This document shows positions 34,219 through 43,481 of a stretch of 56,942 bases of DNA, piece after piece. Position 1 is the stretch's first letter. Each line of letters begins with the position of its first letter. Source of the DNA: Sulfurimonas crateris (GTDB lineage Bacteria > Campylobacterota > Campylobacteria > Campylobacterales > Sulfurimonadaceae); contig CAMBTK010000005.1 of assembly GCA_945870785.1 (NCBI GenBank), positions 1-56,942 of the forward strand, in the 5' to 3' direction. The notes below the pieces were generated by a model. That model had not been told where the DNA came from, made no database searches, and saw nothing but the letters and a program-made list of their open reading frames with translations. A program made the position numbers and the translations under genes.

Positions 34219-35944
34219 TATTACAGCGTGTCCTTTAGATTGTTATGATGCATGTGAGATTATCTTTGATAATGGAGTTTTAAAAGGTCTAAAAGATGGG
34301 CATACAAACGGCTTTTTGTGCCCACATTTAAATCATTATACTAAACATGCGACTATACAAGTTCCAAGATACAAGGGTAATGAGATAACGATAGAAGAAG
34401 CGTTGCTTAAGCTAAAAGAGATGATAGATTCATCAAAAAATGAAGATACTCTTTATTATAGAGGAAGTGCTAATTTTGCACTTATGCAAGAGGTAACTGA
34501 ACATTTTTTCTCTTTATATGGCGCAACTTTAACAGATGGAAGTTTATGTGATGGTGCTGGTGAAGAGGGAATTATTCAAGGTAGAGGTAGCAATAAAAAT
34601 ATGCCTTTGCATGAAGTTGCTAAATCTGAAGTAGTAATATTTTGGGGCAGAAACCCACATACATCTTCAAGCCATCTGTTACCACTAATAAAAGATAAAA
34701 CTATCATAGTAATAGACCCTATAAAGACTAAAATAGCAAAAGTTGCAGATTTATATATTCAACTTAAACCACATACAGATCTTTTTTTGGCAATGTTGCT
34801 TAGTCGTTTTTTGCATATAGAAAATGGTTGTGATGAGGAGTTTTTAGATAAATACGCTAGTGAATATGAAGAGTATTATGAATTAACTCAAAACCTAAGA
34901 ATAAAAGCTACACTAGAACAAATTGGTGTAACACTTGGTCAGGTAGGCGACTTGCTGAGGCTAGTTAGGGGCAAAAAAGTAGCAATAGTATGTGGTGTTG
35001 GAATTCAAAAATATAGTGATGGTGCAGATGTGATGAGAGCAATTGATGCTTTTGCCGCAATGCTTGGATTGTTTGCGAAAGAGGGGTGCGGTGTTAGCTA
35101 TCTCGGCTCATCAAGAGATGGTATAGTTTCTCCATTTAACAAGAATGGGAAAAAAGTATCAAAGGTTAACACAGATTTTAGCCTCTTTAAGACGGTTTTC
35201 ATTCAAGGAGCAAATCCACTCTCTCAAATGCCAGATTCTCTTAGAGTAAGAGACTCAATAAGTAAAGTAGAAAATATTGTCTATTTTGGGCTTTATGAAA
35301 ATGAGACAAGTGAAATTGCAGATTTGGTTATTCCAGCTAAGAGTTTTTTATATAAAGATGATGTAAGAACATCATACTCACATAACAGAATCTCTTTTAT
35401 GCCAAAGGTTGCAAATATTGATATAGGAATAAGTGAGTATGAACTCAGTGCTTATCTTTGTAAAGAGTACTCCTTACCTATACAGAGCGAGGAGTTCTAT
35501 ATTAACCATTTTAAAAGTTTTGCAATAAAGAGGGTTGATGGACTTATGTATGTCGATAAAAGAGAAGAGATACCATACATAAATGGTTTTGATACAAAAG
35601 ATAAAGAGTTTATTTTCCTTGATGAACTAAACTCAAAAGTAGATGAAGATACTGGTATGCACCTAATTACATGCAAGAGTCAAGGCAGTTTAAATTCTCA
35701 ATTTAATCGTGAAGAGTCAGTGTATCTACACAGCTCTTTAGGTTTTGAGGATGGAGAAGTTATTACTATTAGCTCAATCAACGGAAGTGTTGAGTTAAAA
35801 GTTAAGCACAATGATGATTTAAGAGTGGATTGTGTTTTAATTTATAGCGGTACTAAGGGTGTAAATAATCTAACATCCTCAAAGCACGCATTAAGTACAA
35901 AAAGCGCAATATTTCAAGAAAATAAGGTAGAAATCAGAAGATGA
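34211..35944 (+). CDS. Molybdopterin oxidoreductase (DMSO reductase superfamily) with [4Fe-4S] motif
   Basis: The protein has 577 residues, short for the superfamily. The N-terminal cluster ligands are Cys7, Cys11, Cys15 and Cys37. The molybdopterin domains follow; Cys113 in the TDGSLCDGAG segment is a plausible metal ligand. The C-terminal dinucleotide-binding domain (about 480-577) has LITCKSQGSLNSQFNREE. No twin-arginine signal is present, so it is cytoplasmic and resembles the generic BisC-type anaerobic dehydrogenases rather than respiratory enzymes. No electron-transfer or membrane subunit is adjacent. It overlaps the upstream gene by eight bases and argD by four. Confidence 0.85.
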   Translation: MSSITACPLDCYDACEIIFDNGVLKGLKDGHTNGFLCPHLNHYTKHATIQVPRYKGNEITIEEALLKLKEMIDSSKNEDTLYYRGSANFALMQEVTEHFFSLYGATLTDGSLCDGAGEEGIIQGRGSNKNMPLHEVAKSEVVIFWGRNPHTSSSHLLPLIKDKTIIVIDPIKTKIAKVADLYIQLKPHTDLFLAMLLSRFLHIENGCDEEFLDKYASEYEEYYELTQNLRIKATLEQIGVTLGQVGDLLRLVRGKKVAIVCGVGIQKYSDGADVMRAIDAFAAMLGLFAKEGCGVSYLGSSRDGIVSPFNKNGKKVSKVNTDFSLFKTVFIQGANPLSQMPDSLRVRDSISKVENIVYFGLYENETSEIADLVIPAKSFLYKDDVRTSYSHNRISFMPKVANIDIGISEYELSAYLCKEYSLPIQSEEFYINHFKSFAIKRVDGLMYVDKREEIPYINGFDTKDKEFIFLDELNSKVDEDTGMHLITCKSQGSLNSQFNREESVYLHSSLGFEDGEVITISSINGSVELKVKHNDDLRVDCVLIYSGTKGVNNLTSSKHALSTKSAIFQENKVEIRR

Positions 35945-37125
35945 ATAATATAAAAGAACAAGATAAAAAATATGTTTTACCAACTTACGCAAGAGCTGAT
36001 GTTGAGTTTGTAAGCGGTGATAACGCAAGAGTTGTTGATGCAAATGGCAAAAAATACATAGACTTTGCTTCAGGTATCGCTGTATGTAGCGTTGGCCATG
36101 CAAATAAAAGAGTAAATGATGCTATTTGTAAGCAACTCTCAAATATAACACACACTTCAAACCTTTACTATATAGCACCACAAGCACGTGCTGCGCAAAA
36201 GATAGTTGAAGCGAGCGGATATGACATGATGTGTTTCTTTGGAAACAGTGGCGCAGAGGCAAATGAGGGTGCTATAAAGATAGCTAGAAAATTTGGTGAA
36301 AAAGATGGTGAATTAAAAAGATATAAGGTTATAACACTTCAACACTCTTTTCATGGAAGAACTATTACAACAGTAAAAGCAACAGGGCAAGAGAAGATGC
36401 ATAACTACTTTGGGCCATATCCTGATGGTTTTGTATATGCGGATAACATAGATCATGTTGCAAGTCTAGTAGATGATCATACATGCGCTGTTATGATTGA
36501 ACTTGTTCAGGGGGAAGGCGGAGTTCAGCCACTAGATAGAGATTCAGTTCAAAAACTTGCAAAATTTTTAAAAGAAAAAAATGTTTTACTTATAATTGAT
36601 GAAGTACAAACTGGAGTTTACAGAACAGGAAAGTTTCTTGCATCAAACTACTATGATATCGAGCCAGATGTGGTAACACTCGCAAAAGGCTTAGGCGGTG
36701 GCGTACCTATCGGCGTTGTTATGACAACGCTAAAAGATATTTTTAGTGCAGGAGATCATGGCTCAACTTTTGGTGGTAATTTTTTAAGTACAGCCGCTGC
36801 ATGTGAAGTTATAGATATTTTAAATGATATGTATGATAGTAAAGAGTTACAAAAAAATATAGATTATTTTGATAGTGAGTTAGATAAATTTTATAATGCA
36901 CATAGAGATATTTTTACATTAAAAGTGGGAATAGGAATGATGTGTGGTTTACGTGTAAAAGATGGAGATACATTAAGTAAAATAATCTCAAATGCAAGAG
37001 AAGAGGGAGCAATAGTGCTAAAAGCAGGGCGTGATACTCTTAGACTACTGCCAGCTCTAACAATTACAAAAGAGGAAATAGATGAAGGTTTTACATCTCT
37101 CAATCGCGCTGTTAGCTCTTTATAG
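35941..37125 (+). CDS. argD: Acetylornithine aminotransferase
   Basis: PLP-dependent class III aminotransferase of 394 residues that makes N-acetylornithine in arginine synthesis; many homologues also act on succinyl-diaminopimelate. Visible motifs are FASGIAVCSVGHAN, FFGNSGAEANEGAIKIARK, HSFHGRT, LIIDEVQTGVYRTGKF and TLAKGLGGGVPIG, with the Schiff-base Lys in the last. The ATG overlaps the molybdoenzyme stop (ATGA). Its last 44 bases also encode the signal peptide of the TolC-like protein in another frame. Confidence 0.93.
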   Translation: MNNIKEQDKKYVLPTYARADVEFVSGDNARVVDANGKKYIDFASGIAVCSVGHANKRVNDAICKQLSNITHTSNLYYIAPQARAAQKIVEASGYDMMCFFGNSGAEANEGAIKIARKFGEKDGELKRYKVITLQHSFHGRTITTVKATGQEKMHNYFGPYPDGFVYADNIDHVASLVDDHTCAVMIELVQGEGGVQPLDRDSVQKLAKFLKEKNVLLIIDEVQTGVYRTGKFLASNYYDIEPDVVTLAKGLGGGVPIGVVMTTLKDIFSAGDHGSTFGGNFLSTAAACEVIDILNDMYDSKELQKNIDYFDSELDKFYNAHRDIFTLKVGIGMMCGLRVKDGDTLSKIISNAREEGAIVLKAGRDTLRLLPALTITKEEIDEGFTSLNRAVSSL

Positions 37126-38302
37126 CAACTTTGCAGCAGCTCAGGATAACTCTTTAGAAGAGTATATATCTGACAATAAAAAAGAGTATTTTAGATTAGA
37201 GAGTGATAAAGTAGATGCTAGTAGCAATGTTTTACGAGACTCTTGGATCTCTCCTGTAATGCTTAATTACTCTTATGGAGTTAGTGAAGCTTATGATGCT
37301 GAGTCAATTACAAAAAAAACTTCTATTACTATAGATCAACCAATTTTTCAAAGTGGCGGTATCTATTTTGGAATTAAATACGCTGAAGCAACAAGACTAT
37401 ACTCGCAATACTCAGTAGATGTTGCAAAGAGAAAACTTATCAAAGATGCACTCTCTCTTTTAATGCAGATAAAACAGAGCGAAATGAGAGTGGAGAGACA
37501 AAAATTATTGATTAAAAATGCAGAGATAAATTTAGCGCAAAAAAAAGAGAGCTATTTAAGTGGACAGCTTGATTCTGGCTTTTTAAATAGTGCGATAATA
37601 GATAAGAATGTAGCTGTTCAAGCTCTTTATGATATAGAAGCAAATAGAGAGAGACTTATATCTAAATTTAGTGTTATTAGTGATTTAGACCATGAAAAAG
37701 CCTCTTTACCTCACTTAGAGATAATACAAAGAGATGAGTTTATGGCAAATAATCTCTCTTTCAAACAGTCTCAAAGCTTAAGTGAAAAAAATAGATATTT
37801 TAAAAGTACAACTGTCTCAAAATACCTTCCAAAAGTTAGTATATATGGTGGATATAACTGGGATAGAAGTGAGAATTTTACATTTCAAGGTGGAAGCTTA
37901 CCTGGCTCTAAGGCTACTGATTATCTAAATTATGGTTTCAAGGTATCAATGCCTCTAAATATAAGTACATTTGATGACATACAGAGTGCAAAAGTTGAAT
38001 ATCTAGAGTCAAAAATTGATGAGCTAGACAAGACAAAAGAGATAAAAGCACTCTTTGAACAGGTGATGCAAAATTTAGAAAGTCTTGAGCGAAAGAGAGT
38101 GCTAAGTGTTGAAAATACTCAGTTGTATGGAGAACTTTTAGCAGAAACAAAAGAGCTTTTTGAGGCTGGCTATAAAACAGAGTATGATGTAGAGCTTCTA
38201 AAAAACTCTCTACAAGTTCAAAAAAATGATATTGAGATATATGAGCTAGATAGACAACTTGAACTTTTAACACTTTATGAGATTTATAAAAATGAGATTT
38301 AG
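37082..38302 (+). CDS. TolC-family outer-membrane efflux protein
   Basis: The protein has 406 residues. The N-terminal signal (MKVLHLSIALLALYSNFAAA) is followed by TolC-like repeats: long alpha hairpins (about 105-205 and 300-400) and beta segments with alternating polar and aromatic residues (VSIYGGYNWDRSENFTFQGG). The ATG at 37082 has GAGG seven bases upstream and overlaps argD by 44 bases. It is probably the outer-membrane channel for the membrane-fusion protein at 33421. The methyltransferase gene overlaps its 3' end. Confidence 0.85.
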   Translation: MKVLHLSIALLALYSNFAAAQDNSLEEYISDNKKEYFRLESDKVDASSNVLRDSWISPVMLNYSYGVSEAYDAESITKKTSITIDQPIFQSGGIYFGIKYAEATRLYSQYSVDVAKRKLIKDALSLLMQIKQSEMRVERQKLLIKNAEINLAQKKESYLSGQLDSGFLNSAIIDKNVAVQALYDIEANRERLISKFSVISDLDHEKASLPHLEIIQRDEFMANNLSFKQSQSLSEKNRYFKSTTVSKYLPKVSIYGGYNWDRSENFTFQGGSLPGSKATDYLNYGFKVSMPLNISTFDDIQSAKVEYLESKIDELDKTKEIKALFEQVMQNLESLERKRVLSVENTQLYGELLAETKELFEAGYKTEYDVELLKNSLQVQKNDIEIYELDRQLELLTLYEIYKNEI

Positions 38303-39281
38303 TGACTATATGAGCGAGTGGCTATACTCAGAAAATGGCTACTATGCGACATATAAAAGTATAGGAAAAGGTGGCGATTTTTATACATCTGTAAGTTCTA
38401 GTAAATTTTTTGGCGGGACAATAGCAAAACATATCATCTCTTTAATTGATGATGGTTTTTTAAAAAAAAATAGCGTTATTTGTGAAATTGGTGCGCACCA
38501 TGGATACTTTTTAGCTGATATTATTGAATTTATATACACGCTTAGACCAAAACTATTAGAGACTCTAGAGTTCGTAATTATAGAGAGATTTGATGCACTT
38601 CAGCAGTTTCAAAAAAACTATCTTAAAGAGAGTTTTGGTGACGCTATAAAGCTTAGACACTACAAATCACTCAAAGAACTAAAATGTAAAGAAGCTTTTT
38701 TTATAGCAAATGAGATATTTGATGCATTTGCTTGTGAGCTTTATTATAAGGGTAAAACAGCAAGAGTTGATGGAAGTGAAATTGTTTTTGATGTAGATAA
38801 TGAGTGGGTTAGTGAAAAAGCAAAAAAGTATCATAAAGATAGAGGTGAAATAGCTATTGGATATGAAGAGTTTGCTTTAGATATGGCAAGTGCTTGTGAT
38901 AGGTTCGAGTTTATGAGCTTTGACTATGGAGAGATGCAAGCTCGTCCTGATTTCTCTATAAGAGTTTACTCTAAACATGAAGTAATCCCATTTTTTGATG
39001 AAAATATAAAAAGAGATGAACTTTTTGCAAATTCAGATATAACTTATGATGTAACTTTTGAGCATGTAAAAGATGCTTATGTAGAGGCTGGAGTAGAGTT
39101 TATAGAGTTAAAAGCACAAATGGTCGCTCTTGTAAATATGGGAATCTTAGAATTACTAGAAATTTTAAAAGAAAAAGCAGATGAGAAGATTTATAAACAA
39201 GAGTTAGAAAAAGTTAAAATCTTAATAATGCCAAATTTTTTAGGTGAGCGTTTTAAGATGATAAAGTTTAGAAAACAATAA
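38277..39281 (+). CDS. MidA/NDUFAF7-family SAM-dependent methyltransferase
   Basis: Predicted protein (arginine) methyltransferase of 334 residues. The mitochondrial homologue NDUFAF7 methylates the 49-kDa subunit of complex I during assembly. The pattern matches: RFSDYMSEWLYSENGYYA at the N-terminus, GGDFYTS, the SAM site VICEIGAHHGYF (about 63-74) and FFIANEIFDAFAC. Two start codons are possible, 38277 and 38292; the second removes five residues and gives the family-like N-terminus. It overlaps the TolC gene by 26 or 11 bases. The bacterial substrate is unknown. Confidence 0.88.
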   Translation: MRFIKMRFSDYMSEWLYSENGYYATYKSIGKGGDFYTSVSSSKFFGGTIAKHIISLIDDGFLKKNSVICEIGAHHGYFLADIIEFIYTLRPKLLETLEFVIIERFDALQQFQKNYLKESFGDAIKLRHYKSLKELKCKEAFFIANEIFDAFACELYYKGKTARVDGSEIVFDVDNEWVSEKAKKYHKDRGEIAIGYEEFALDMASACDRFEFMSFDYGEMQARPDFSIRVYSKHEVIPFFDENIKRDELFANSDITYDVTFEHVKDAYVEAGVEFIELKAQMVALVNMGILELLEILKEKADEKIYKQELEKVKILIMPNFLGERFKMIKFRKQ

Positions 39282-39283
39282 CC

Positions 39284-39305
39284 CCTTGACATAAAATGTC
39301 AAAGG
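39284..39305. terminator. Weak hairpin between convergent methyltransferase and pilT genes
   Basis: TTGACAT and ATGTCAA form a seven-pair stem around AAA, extended by two C-G pairs across a one-base bulge. It sits between two convergent stops. No strong T run is present, so its terminator role is uncertain. Confidence 0.4.
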
Positions 39306-39306
39306 A

Positions 39307-40392
39307 TTATGAAAGATTATGAATAATTTTAATAAGCTCTTCTGGTCTATTTGAGGCCGTAATTGCAGTCTCTTTTGAGATGGCTCTTTTTCGTAGCAGC
39401 GTTACTAATTGATCTGTTTGTGTAGTCATATGTGTTTCATTTTGATTTAACTGCATTTGAGAATATATTTGATGAACTTTGTCTTCTCTAATTAAGTTTT
39501 GAATAGCTGGATTTGCTATTAAAACCTCTTGTGTAGCGACAATTCCACCGCCAATTCTTGGCATAAGAGACTGAGAGATAACAGAGATAAGTGAAGATGC
39601 AAGTTGCGCTCTTACTTGTGCTTGTTCTCCAGCATCAAAAACATCAATAATACGGTTTATAGTTGAGGGCGCAGAGTTTGTATGGAGTGTTCCAAAAACT
39701 ATGTGACCAGTTTCAGCCGCAGTAAGAGCTGCAGAAATTGTCTCTTTATCTCTCATCTCACCAACTAGTATTACGTCAGGATCTTGTCTTAGAGCAAATT
39801 TTAAAGCTGTTGAAAAAGAGTTTGTATCTGCACCAACTTCTCTTTGTGAGAAGAGAGATTTTATATTTGTATGAACAAACTCAACGGGGTCTTCTATGGT
39901 GATTACATGCTTGTTAGCCGTCATGTTTATTTCATGAAGCATAGAAGCCAGTGTGGTTGACTTACCGCTACCAGTAGGACCTGTTACTAAGATAAGTCCT
40001 TTTTCTCTTTTTACAAGCTCTTTAAATATCGGGTTGTTGTTAAACTTTTCAAGAGGCGGTATGTCTATTGGAATCATACGAAATGCACATGCAATTCCGC
40101 CAATAGTACGATAGTAGTTAGCACGAAAACGACCAATACCTTCGAGTTCAAATGAAAAGTCAAGTTCATTATTTTCTTCAAAGATTTTCTTTTGCTTATC
40201 TTCTATGAGGGCATAAGCCATCTCTTCTATCTCTTTAGCATTTAGTATAGGCAGATTTAGTGGTTTTAGAGCTTTGTCAATTCTAATTTGTGGCTCACTG
40301 CCAGGGACAAGGTGCAAATCTGAAGATTCAAAATGTAAAACACTCTTAAGTAGCTTTTTTATATCAATTGATTTACTTATTTCTTGACTCAT
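39307..40392 (-). CDS. pilT: Type IV pilus retraction ATPase PilT
   Basis: Hexameric cytoplasmic ATPase that depolymerises pili for twitching. It has 361 residues. An N-terminal PAS-like domain (1-100) precedes the ATPase core with Walker A GPTGSGKST (138-146). An Asp box follows around ITIEDPVEF, with GEMRDKETI (Walker B) and the His box FGTLHTNSA. The AIRNLIRE-type C-terminal motif appears as AIQNLIRED. No pilin or other pil gene is nearby. gatC lies upstream on the same strand. Confidence 0.93.
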   Translation of the reverse strand: MSQEISKSIDIKKLLKSVLHFESSDLHLVPGSEPQIRIDKALKPLNLPILNAKEIEEMAYALIEDKQKKIFEENNELDFSFELEGIGRFRANYYRTIGGIACAFRMIPIDIPPLEKFNNNPIFKELVKREKGLILVTGPTGSGKSTTLASMLHEINMTANKHVITIEDPVEFVHTNIKSLFSQREVGADTNSFSTALKFALRQDPDVILVGEMRDKETISAALTAAETGHIVFGTLHTNSAPSTINRIIDVFDAGEQAQVRAQLASSLISVISQSLMPRIGGGIVATQEVLIANPAIQNLIREDKVHQIYSQMQLNQNETHMTTQTDQLVTLLRKRAISKETAITASNRPEELIKIIHNLS

Positions 40393-40453
40393 AATTACAT
40401 ACCTTTGTCTTTTTAAATTTTTGTCCTAAATTATAGCACCCTTTTTTGGATAG

Positions 40454-40744
40454 TTACTCTATTATCTTTGGTACTATAAAGAAGTTATCACGGTTTTGAG
40501 GTGCATTTTTAATAATACTCTCATTTATTGAGGTATCGCAATAAGCAATATCTTCTCTTAAAAGTGTAGCATCGTCACTCATCGCAAATTTTTCATCAAC
40601 ATTTTTTGTGTCTAATTGGCTCAAATTATCAACAAAATTTACAATTTCAGAGAGTTGAGAGATAATTTCATCTCTTTTGTCATCAGTAATTTTTAAAAAT
40701 GATAACTTTTCTAATTTAGTTAATAATAAATCGTCTATTTGCAT
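40454..40744 (-). CDS. gatC: Asp-tRNA(Asn)/Glu-tRNA(Gln) amidotransferase subunit C
   Basis: Small stabilising subunit of the GatCAB complex that amidates misacylated tRNAs. It has 96 residues and the family pattern: a helical N-terminus with LEKLSFLKITDDKRDEI, then EIVNFVDNLSQLDT and a LREDIA segment, ending in FFIVPKIIE. The ATG has an AGGGT site. It stands apart from gatA and gatB, as is common in this phylum, and is divergent from the YfgM-like gene. Confidence 0.9.
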   Translation of the reverse strand: MQIDDLLLTKLEKLSFLKITDDKRDEIISQLSEIVNFVDNLSQLDTKNVDEKFAMSDDATLLREDIAYCDTSINESIIKNAPQNRDNFFIVPKIIE

Positions 40745-40873
40745 ATAATCACCCTAATAATAATCTGATATGGATTGTAACAAAAAAAATATATCTATTT
40801 GATGAAAGTTTAACAAAATATGCGATACTATTTTAAACTTTTTGATAGTTATAAAGAACGCTAAGGAATATTT

Positions 40874-41461
40874 TTGAGCTTAAAAGATAATATAGATATG
40901 ATTAAAGAGGAGCTAAGCTCCGAAGAGAAGTTTTTTGAAAAAGCGGTTGTAACTGAGAGATTTATTAAAAAATATAAAAATGTAATGATCATCTCTGTTA
41001 TTGCAATTATTGTATTGGTAGGTGCAAATATCGCCTATGATGCAAATGAAAACAGCAAGATAAAGGCTGCAAATATAGCTTTTACCAAACTTAAGTTGAA
41101 TTCAAATGACACAGCAGCGTTAAATGAACTTAAATCTTTAGCACCAAATCTTTATGATGCTTGGACTTTTTCACAAGTTATTGCAAACAAAGATGTGGAA
41201 TCACTTAAAAATTTAAAAAATACAAAGACTCTTATTGTTAGTGATTTAGCTGAGTATGAAATGGCAACAGATAGCTCAATGCTTGAAAAATATGCCTCAA
41301 AACAAGATGCTATTTTTAGAGATTTGGCTCTTGTGCAAGGAGCGATAATGCTTTTAAATGAAAATAAGATAAATGAGGCTAGAGATATGCTTGAGAAAGT
41401 ATCAAAAGAGTCATCACTAGAAAAATTAGTTGCATCTCTTATGCACTATGGTATAAAGTAA
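40874..41461 (+). CDS. YfgM-like inner-membrane TPR protein
   Basis: The protein has 195 residues: a cytoplasmic N-terminus, one transmembrane helix (about 34-52, VMIISVIAIIVLVGANI) and a periplasmic helical-repeat domain. The layout matches YfgM, an E. coli ancillary subunit of the Sec translocon region. The start is TTG with AAGGA six bases upstream. The next gene is BamB-like, the same neighbour order as yfgM-bamB in E. coli, which supports the assignment more than sequence identity does. Confidence 0.65.
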   Translation: MSLKDNIDMIKEELSSEEKFFEKAVVTERFIKKYKNVMIISVIAIIVLVGANIAYDANENSKIKAANIAFTKLKLNSNDTAALNELKSLAPNLYDAWTFSQVIANKDVESLKNLKNTKTLIVSDLAEYEMATDSSMLEKYASKQDAIFRDLALVQGAIMLLNENKINEARDMLEKVSKESSLEKLVASLMHYGIK

Positions 41462-41465
41462 TATT

Positions 41466-42464
41466 TTGAGAACTTTATATACTGTTTTCATACCATTGCT
41501 TGTTGTTATTTTCTTTAGTGCGTGCGGATCAAAAGAAGTTTTTAAACCTATAAGTATAGTAGATGATTGGGAGCACTCTGGTAGCAGTGATGTAACTATA
41601 AAATCAATATCTCAGAATGCTGCTTTGATAGAAGATAGAAAAATATTGGTTGATGGAAAGATTGTTGATATTTTTATTGCCGAAGATGAAAAACTTTTGG
41701 GAGAGAGCGATGGATGGGTTTTAAGCTCAAATATTGATGGAAACTTAACTCTTCAAAATATTGCAGATAAAAAAAGTGTTGAAAAATTTAATCTAAAGAA
41801 AACAATTGCGACTGCTAGTGTTAAAAAAGATACTTTAGCTGTTCTTTTTTCGGATAATGAGATGGCACTTTACTCTATAAAGAGTAAGACTTTACTTTTA
41901 AAAGAGCAGGGGAATCCTCCTATTGTTGTAAACTCAAAGATTGTAAAGCCTTATTTTAGAGATGAGCTTGTTATTTTTGCAACACTAGATGGAAAAGTTG
42001 TAATCATAAACGAAGCAACAAAAAAGAGATTAAGAACGATTATCGTGAGCACTGAAGAGCATTTTAATAATATAATCTACTTTAACCTTTTAGATAATAA
42101 AATTATTGCAGCAACTGGAAATAAAATACTCTCTTTATCACAAGATGAGATTAGGTTGCCATTTGATATAAGAAGCATAGCTGCAGATGATAAAAATATT
42201 TATATAGCTACAAAACAGGGCGAAATCATATCTTTAACATCAGACTTAAAAGAGAATGCAAGATTAAAATTTCCATTTGCACACTTTTTAGGACTTATTT
42301 TAAATGATGGTAAACTATACGCTTTAGAAAAAGAGGGTTATCTTATCGAGATGCCAATTGATTTGTCATCTTCTGGCATCTATGAAGCTGATGTTGAAGA
42401 TGGATATGTTTATATAAATAATAAAATCTTTTTTGTTCATGATGAGTATATTTCAGTAGAGTAG
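41466..42464 (+). CDS. BamB-like beta-propeller lipoprotein
   Basis: The protein has 332 residues with a lipoprotein signal ending in FFSAC (Cys20). The rest is a repeated beta pattern with short motifs such as DGWVLSSNIDGNLTLQ, DGKVVIINEATKK and DKNIYIATKQGEIISL, consistent with a PQQ-like propeller of six to eight blades. BamB helps the BAM complex insert outer-membrane proteins. The start is TTG and the gene follows the YfgM-like gene by four bases. Sequence similarity to BamB is weak, so the name rests on fold pattern and neighbour. Confidence 0.6.
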   Translation: MRTLYTVFIPLLVVIFFSACGSKEVFKPISIVDDWEHSGSSDVTIKSISQNAALIEDRKILVDGKIVDIFIAEDEKLLGESDGWVLSSNIDGNLTLQNIADKKSVEKFNLKKTIATASVKKDTLAVLFSDNEMALYSIKSKTLLLKEQGNPPIVVNSKIVKPYFRDELVIFATLDGKVVIINEATKKRLRTIIVSTEEHFNNIIYFNLLDNKIIAATGNKILSLSQDEIRLPFDIRSIAADDKNIYIATKQGEIISLTSDLKENARLKFPFAHFLGLILNDGKLYALEKEGYLIEMPIDLSSSGIYEADVEDGYVYINNKIFFVHDEYISVE

Positions 42465-43294
42465 TGATGTCAAACGAGCTAGAGGCTTTTATAGAGTACA
42501 TAAGTGTTATAAAAGCTCTTAGCAAAAAAAGCGTAGATGCTTATAGAGGTGATTTAGAACAGATAGAGTCTGCTCTAAAGAAACCGTTAATATCACTGGA
42601 TTCAAAAACTCTTTTTAATCTCTTAAGTGAATATAAAAACAAAAGAACACTCAACAGAAAACTATCTTCAGTAAACGCTTTTTTTGATTTTTGTTATAAA
42701 AATCAGTTTGTTGACGAAAAGAAAAAATTAAAGTTTTCAAAAATCCCAAAACTACTTCCAAAATTTCTTTCATTTCAAGATATACAAAATGCTCTCTCTA
42801 AGGTTGATAGAAGCTCTATAATAGGGCTTAGAGACTATGCAATGATAATTTTTTTATATGCAACTGGGACAAGGATTAGTGAGTGTTTGGCACTAAGAAG
42901 AGAAGATATTGAAGGTGAGTGGCTATACATCAGACATGCAAAAGGTGAGAAAGAGCGTATAGTTCCAATTGCTCATGTAGCAAAAGCGGCTGTTGACGCT
43001 TATCTTAGTGAGTTGCAAAAGACAAAAGAGTATATTTGGTGCAATTACAAGGGTGATAAGCTTAGTAGAATATCTGCATACAAAATAACTCAAAAATACT
43101 TAGGAGTCTCTCCTCATGTACTTAGGCACTCATATGCTACTTCACTAATTGCTGGTGGAGCAGATTTGAGAGTTGTTCAAGAACTTCTTGGTCACGCTTC
43201 ACTTTTAACAACTCAAATATATACACACATACAAAAACAAGATTTAAAAGAGACATTAGAAGTGTGTCATCCAATGGCTAAAGAGCATTTGTAA
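42464..43294 (+). CDS. Xer-type tyrosine recombinase
   Basis: The protein has 276 residues with an N-terminal SAM-like core-binding domain (1-95) and a catalytic domain. The full active-site set is present: Arg137 (GTRISE), Lys160, His218 and Arg221 (HVLRHSYAT), His244 (LLGHAS) and Tyr253 (QIYTH). The size fits XerC/XerD; the XerH of pathogenic relatives is longer, at about 350 residues. GTG at 42464 overlaps the previous stop, and ATG at 42467 may be the true start. Its job is probably chromosome dimer resolution. Confidence 0.88.
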   Translation: MMSNELEAFIEYISVIKALSKKSVDAYRGDLEQIESALKKPLISLDSKTLFNLLSEYKNKRTLNRKLSSVNAFFDFCYKNQFVDEKKKLKFSKIPKLLPKFLSFQDIQNALSKVDRSSIIGLRDYAMIIFLYATGTRISECLALRREDIEGEWLYIRHAKGEKERIVPIAHVAKAAVDAYLSELQKTKEYIWCNYKGDKLSRISAYKITQKYLGVSPHVLRHSYATSLIAGGADLRVVQELLGHASLLTTQIYTHIQKQDLKETLEVCHPMAKEHL

Positions 43295-43481
43295 ATATAG
43301 GCTAGATGCCTAATGCTAATGTAACGCTTAGTTATGTAAAATATTATGATTGTTTGATTCTTAATTTCATACATAACAAATATTTTATAAAAATAGATAA
43401 TTATTTTATATTTATTTGAAAAATCAAATATTTTAAATATAGAATTTTGATTAACCATATCTAATAAAGGTTTTTAAAAAA

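Noticed and set aside
34547..34552. Selenocysteine in the molybdopterin oxidoreductase
   Set aside because: The candidate metal ligand Cys113 is an ordinary TGT codon and no in-frame TGA is present in the gene.
43295..43481. A complete dif site in the spacer after the Xer gene
   Set aside because: Only one 11-base arm resembles dif; the other arm and the central palindrome do not fit, and AT-rich DNA gives such matches by chance.
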